From assembly GCA_017964755.1 (NCBI GenBank), contig JAGCRI010000098.1:1-6443 (forward strand): 6,443 nt of DNA, read 5' to 3'. The notes beneath the pieces were generated by a model. It worked only from the letters and a program-made list of their open reading frames with translations. It was not told the origin of the DNA and ran no database searches. Both the position numbers and the translations under genes were made by a program. Numbering within the stretch: the first letter of the stretch is position 1; each line of letters starts with the position of its first letter. This document shows, piece by piece, positions 5,220-6,443 of the stretch. The stretch comes from Bacteroidales bacterium. Lineage in GTDB: Bacteria; Bacteroidota; Bacteroidia; Bacteroidales; WCHB1-69.

Positions 5220-6254
5220 TTAATGTTTTTTCGGAAAAAAAACAGAGGCGAGGATACTAACCGCCAAAATGCCAAGAATGACAATCAAAGAGGCACTTGT
5301 TCCGATATGCACGCCAAAAAAGAACGGGAGGAGCATTTTCACCCCGATAAACGCGAGAAGCACCGACAGGCCTACTTTCAGGTAATAAAACTTGTCCATG
5401 ACACTCTCAAGCATGAAGAAGAGGGAGCGAAGCCCCAAAATGGCAAAAATATTCAAAGAAAATACAATATAGGGGTCCTGTGTCACGGAAAAGATGGCAG
5501 GTATTGAATCGAAAGCAAAAATAATATCGGAAAACTCAATGATGACAAGAACTATGAAGAGCGGGGTGCAAAGCCAGCGTCCGTCAATTTTCGCGAAGAA
5601 GTCGTGGCCGTGGAACTGCGAGGTTGAAAGGTTATGCTTGGCGAGAAAGCGCACCGCAAAATGGTTTTCCACGTCAATAGTTTCCTTTTGGTTGCGCTGC
5701 AAAAACATCTTCACCGCCGAATAGAGGAGCACCACTCCAAAGACGACAAGTATCCAGCTGAATTTCTGAATGAGGGCAGAGGCGGTGAAAATAAATATGA
5801 ACCTCATGATTATCGCACCGAGAATGCCATAGAAGAGCACACGGTGATAATAAATCTTGTCAACACCAAAAGCCATGAAAATCATTATCATCACAAAGAT
5901 ATTGTCAATCGACAATGATTTCTCTATCAGATAGCCTGTTATGTATTCCATAGCCATAGCCCGTCTGTAAATCTTCACACCATCATCAAAGCCTACACCG
6001 TCTAAGTTAAGGTTATGGTCGTGCCTGATATTGAGTTCCTGCAAATCGCCTACAGTGGCGGGACCGTGAATAACATCAGCCTTAAAGAAAAGGAATATCC
6101 AAAAAAGCAACGCGACACCTATCCAGACGCCTGTCCAAGCTGCAGCCTCCTTGAATGATATGACATGGTCTTTCTTGTGGAAAACCCCAAGGTCGAGCAC
6201 AAGCAGGAAAACCACAAAAGCAATAAAGAGTATTATGAATAACAATTCGTGCAT
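5220..6254 (-). CDS. TerC/Alx-family integral membrane protein, probable Mn2+ exporter
   Basis: This 344-aa inner-membrane protein belongs to the TerC family, which includes E. coli Alx; members are implicated in Mn2+ export and, in some strains, tellurite resistance. Hydrophobic segments lie at about residues 4-24, 40-58, 116-130, 138-158, 166-184, 229-249, 262-282, 294-314 and 321-340. Family signatures are YITGYLIEKSLSIDNIFV (104-121) and IIEFSDIIFAFDSIPAIF (238-255), whose membrane-buried Asp and Glu residues are the likely metal ligands. The loop after the second segment (about 59-103) is long and rich in His and Asp. I chose the ATG at 6254, which starts directly with the first membrane segment; the in-frame TTG at 6275 is part of a promoter-like TTTG. 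It is followed 78 nt later by the deoxynucleoside kinase, on the same strand but probably with its own promoter. Family assignment is firm; the transported ion is inferred. Confidence 0.92.
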   Translation of the reverse strand: MHELLFIILFIAFVVFLLVLDLGVFHKKDHVISFKEAAAWTGVWIGVALLFWIFLFFKADVIHGPATVGDLQELNIRHDHNLNLDGVGFDDGVKIYRRAMAMEYITGYLIEKSLSIDNIFVMIMIFMAFGVDKIYYHRVLFYGILGAIIMRFIFIFTASALIQKFSWILVVFGVVLLYSAVKMFLQRNQKETIDVENHFAVRFLAKHNLSTSQFHGHDFFAKIDGRWLCTPLFIVLVIIEFSDIIFAFDSIPAIFSVTQDPYIVFSLNIFAILGLRSLFFMLESVMDKFYYLKVGLSVLLAFIGVKMLLPFFFGVHIGTSASLIVILGILAVSILASVFFPKKH

Positions 6255-6272
6255 GACAATTATTTTTTCGCG

Positions 6273-6280
6273 CAAAAATA
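6273..6280 (-). promoter_or_regulatory. Candidate -7 promoter element of terC
   Basis: TATTTTTG, followed by C on the minus strand, matches TAnnTTTG exactly and ends 18 nt before the terC ATG at 6254. The leader would be short, about 10-15 nt. No convincing -33 TTTG is found 19-21 bp upstream. The TTG of this box (6275-6273) is the only alternative upstream terC start codon, so if the box is real that start would not be in the transcript. Confidence 0.42.
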
Positions 6281-6354
6281 AAACTTAAAACGACACGTCA
6301 TTGCTTTCTCACAAAAAAACTTTAACAAAAAGCGTTTTATAACGATAATTAATG

Positions 6355-6362
6355 TATCTTTG
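6355..6362 (+). promoter_or_regulatory. Strong candidate -7 promoter element for a plus-strand gene beyond the window
   Basis: TATCTTTG preceded by TG and followed by GCA is a very typical Bacteroidetes -7 element, exact to TAnnTTTG. A TTTT at 6335-6338 is the nearest -33-like sequence, at a spacing of 16 bp. The following 81 nt up to the window edge are A/T-rich. The only ATG there (6383-6385) is followed at once by TAA, so the gene must start beyond the edge, and its leader would be longer than about 70 nt. Confidence 0.6.
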
Positions 6363-6443
6363 GCAGTTTATTATATATAATAATGTAACGACAAAAAACA
6401 AAGACAATAACATATTGTAAATCAGAATAATAATAAATCAAAA

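Noticed and set aside
6255..6275. Upstream TTG start for terC
   Set aside because: The TTG lies in the -7-like box and adds seven charged residues before the first membrane segment; the ATG at 6254 is more natural.
6255..6443. Manganese (yybP-ykoY) riboswitch in front of terC, as known for alx
   Set aside because: The candidate promoter leaves a leader of only about 10-15 nt, and no paired helices with the conserved loops are visible upstream.

Overview
The window looks like chromosomal DNA of a Bacteroidetes, probably a Bacteroidales. Three things point there. Perfect matches to the Bacteroidetes -7 promoter element (TAnnTTTG) lie in front of several genes. No start codon has a clear Shine-Dalgarno sequence; the upstream bases are A/T-rich instead. 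The protein set fits a Gram-negative anaerobe: KdsB for Kdo-lipopolysaccharide, MurG, a bacterial deoxynucleoside kinase and a TerC/Alx membrane protein. This assignment is inferred from sequence character, not from a database match.

Layout. Positions 1-131 hold the 5' end of a minus-strand gene, cut by the window edge, that starts with a clear signal peptide. Positions 132-523 are a non-coding divergent region. Its A/T-rich left part carries four exact copies of TTATCAACA, all on the plus strand, with near-helical spacing and looking like DnaA boxes. Its right part carries a small hairpin, a 12-bp palindrome, two candidate -7 boxes and a seven-unit heptanucleotide tandem repeat that ends 3 nt before the next start codon. 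Positions 524-1417 encode a BtuF-like lipoprotein, the substrate-binding part of a corrinoid or metal-chelate ABC importer, with no permease or ATPase gene beside it.

From 1442 to 6254 everything reads on the minus strand. In transcription order the genes are terC (6254 to 5220), then a tight four-gene unit: deoxynucleoside kinase (5141 to 4524), kdsB (4514 to 3783), a family-2 glycosyltransferase (3778 to 2564) and murG (2551 to 1442). Gaps inside the unit are 4 to 12 nt, and a candidate promoter sits in the 78-nt gap after terC. The unit joins nucleoside salvage to two envelope pathways: CMP-Kdo supply for lipid A/core, and the last cytoplasmic step of lipid II synthesis. The unassigned glycosyltransferase lies between these two. 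murG meets the BtuF-like gene tail to tail.

The right end (6255-6443) is a divergent promoter region. It has one candidate -7 box for terC on the minus strand and one very typical box on the plus strand, for a gene that begins beyond the window.

No rRNA, tRNA, CRISPR array, insertion sequence or phage gene was seen. The coding genes look like ordinary housekeeping genes. The least explained sequence is the 132-523 intergenic region, which could be a replication origin or a regulatory hub.
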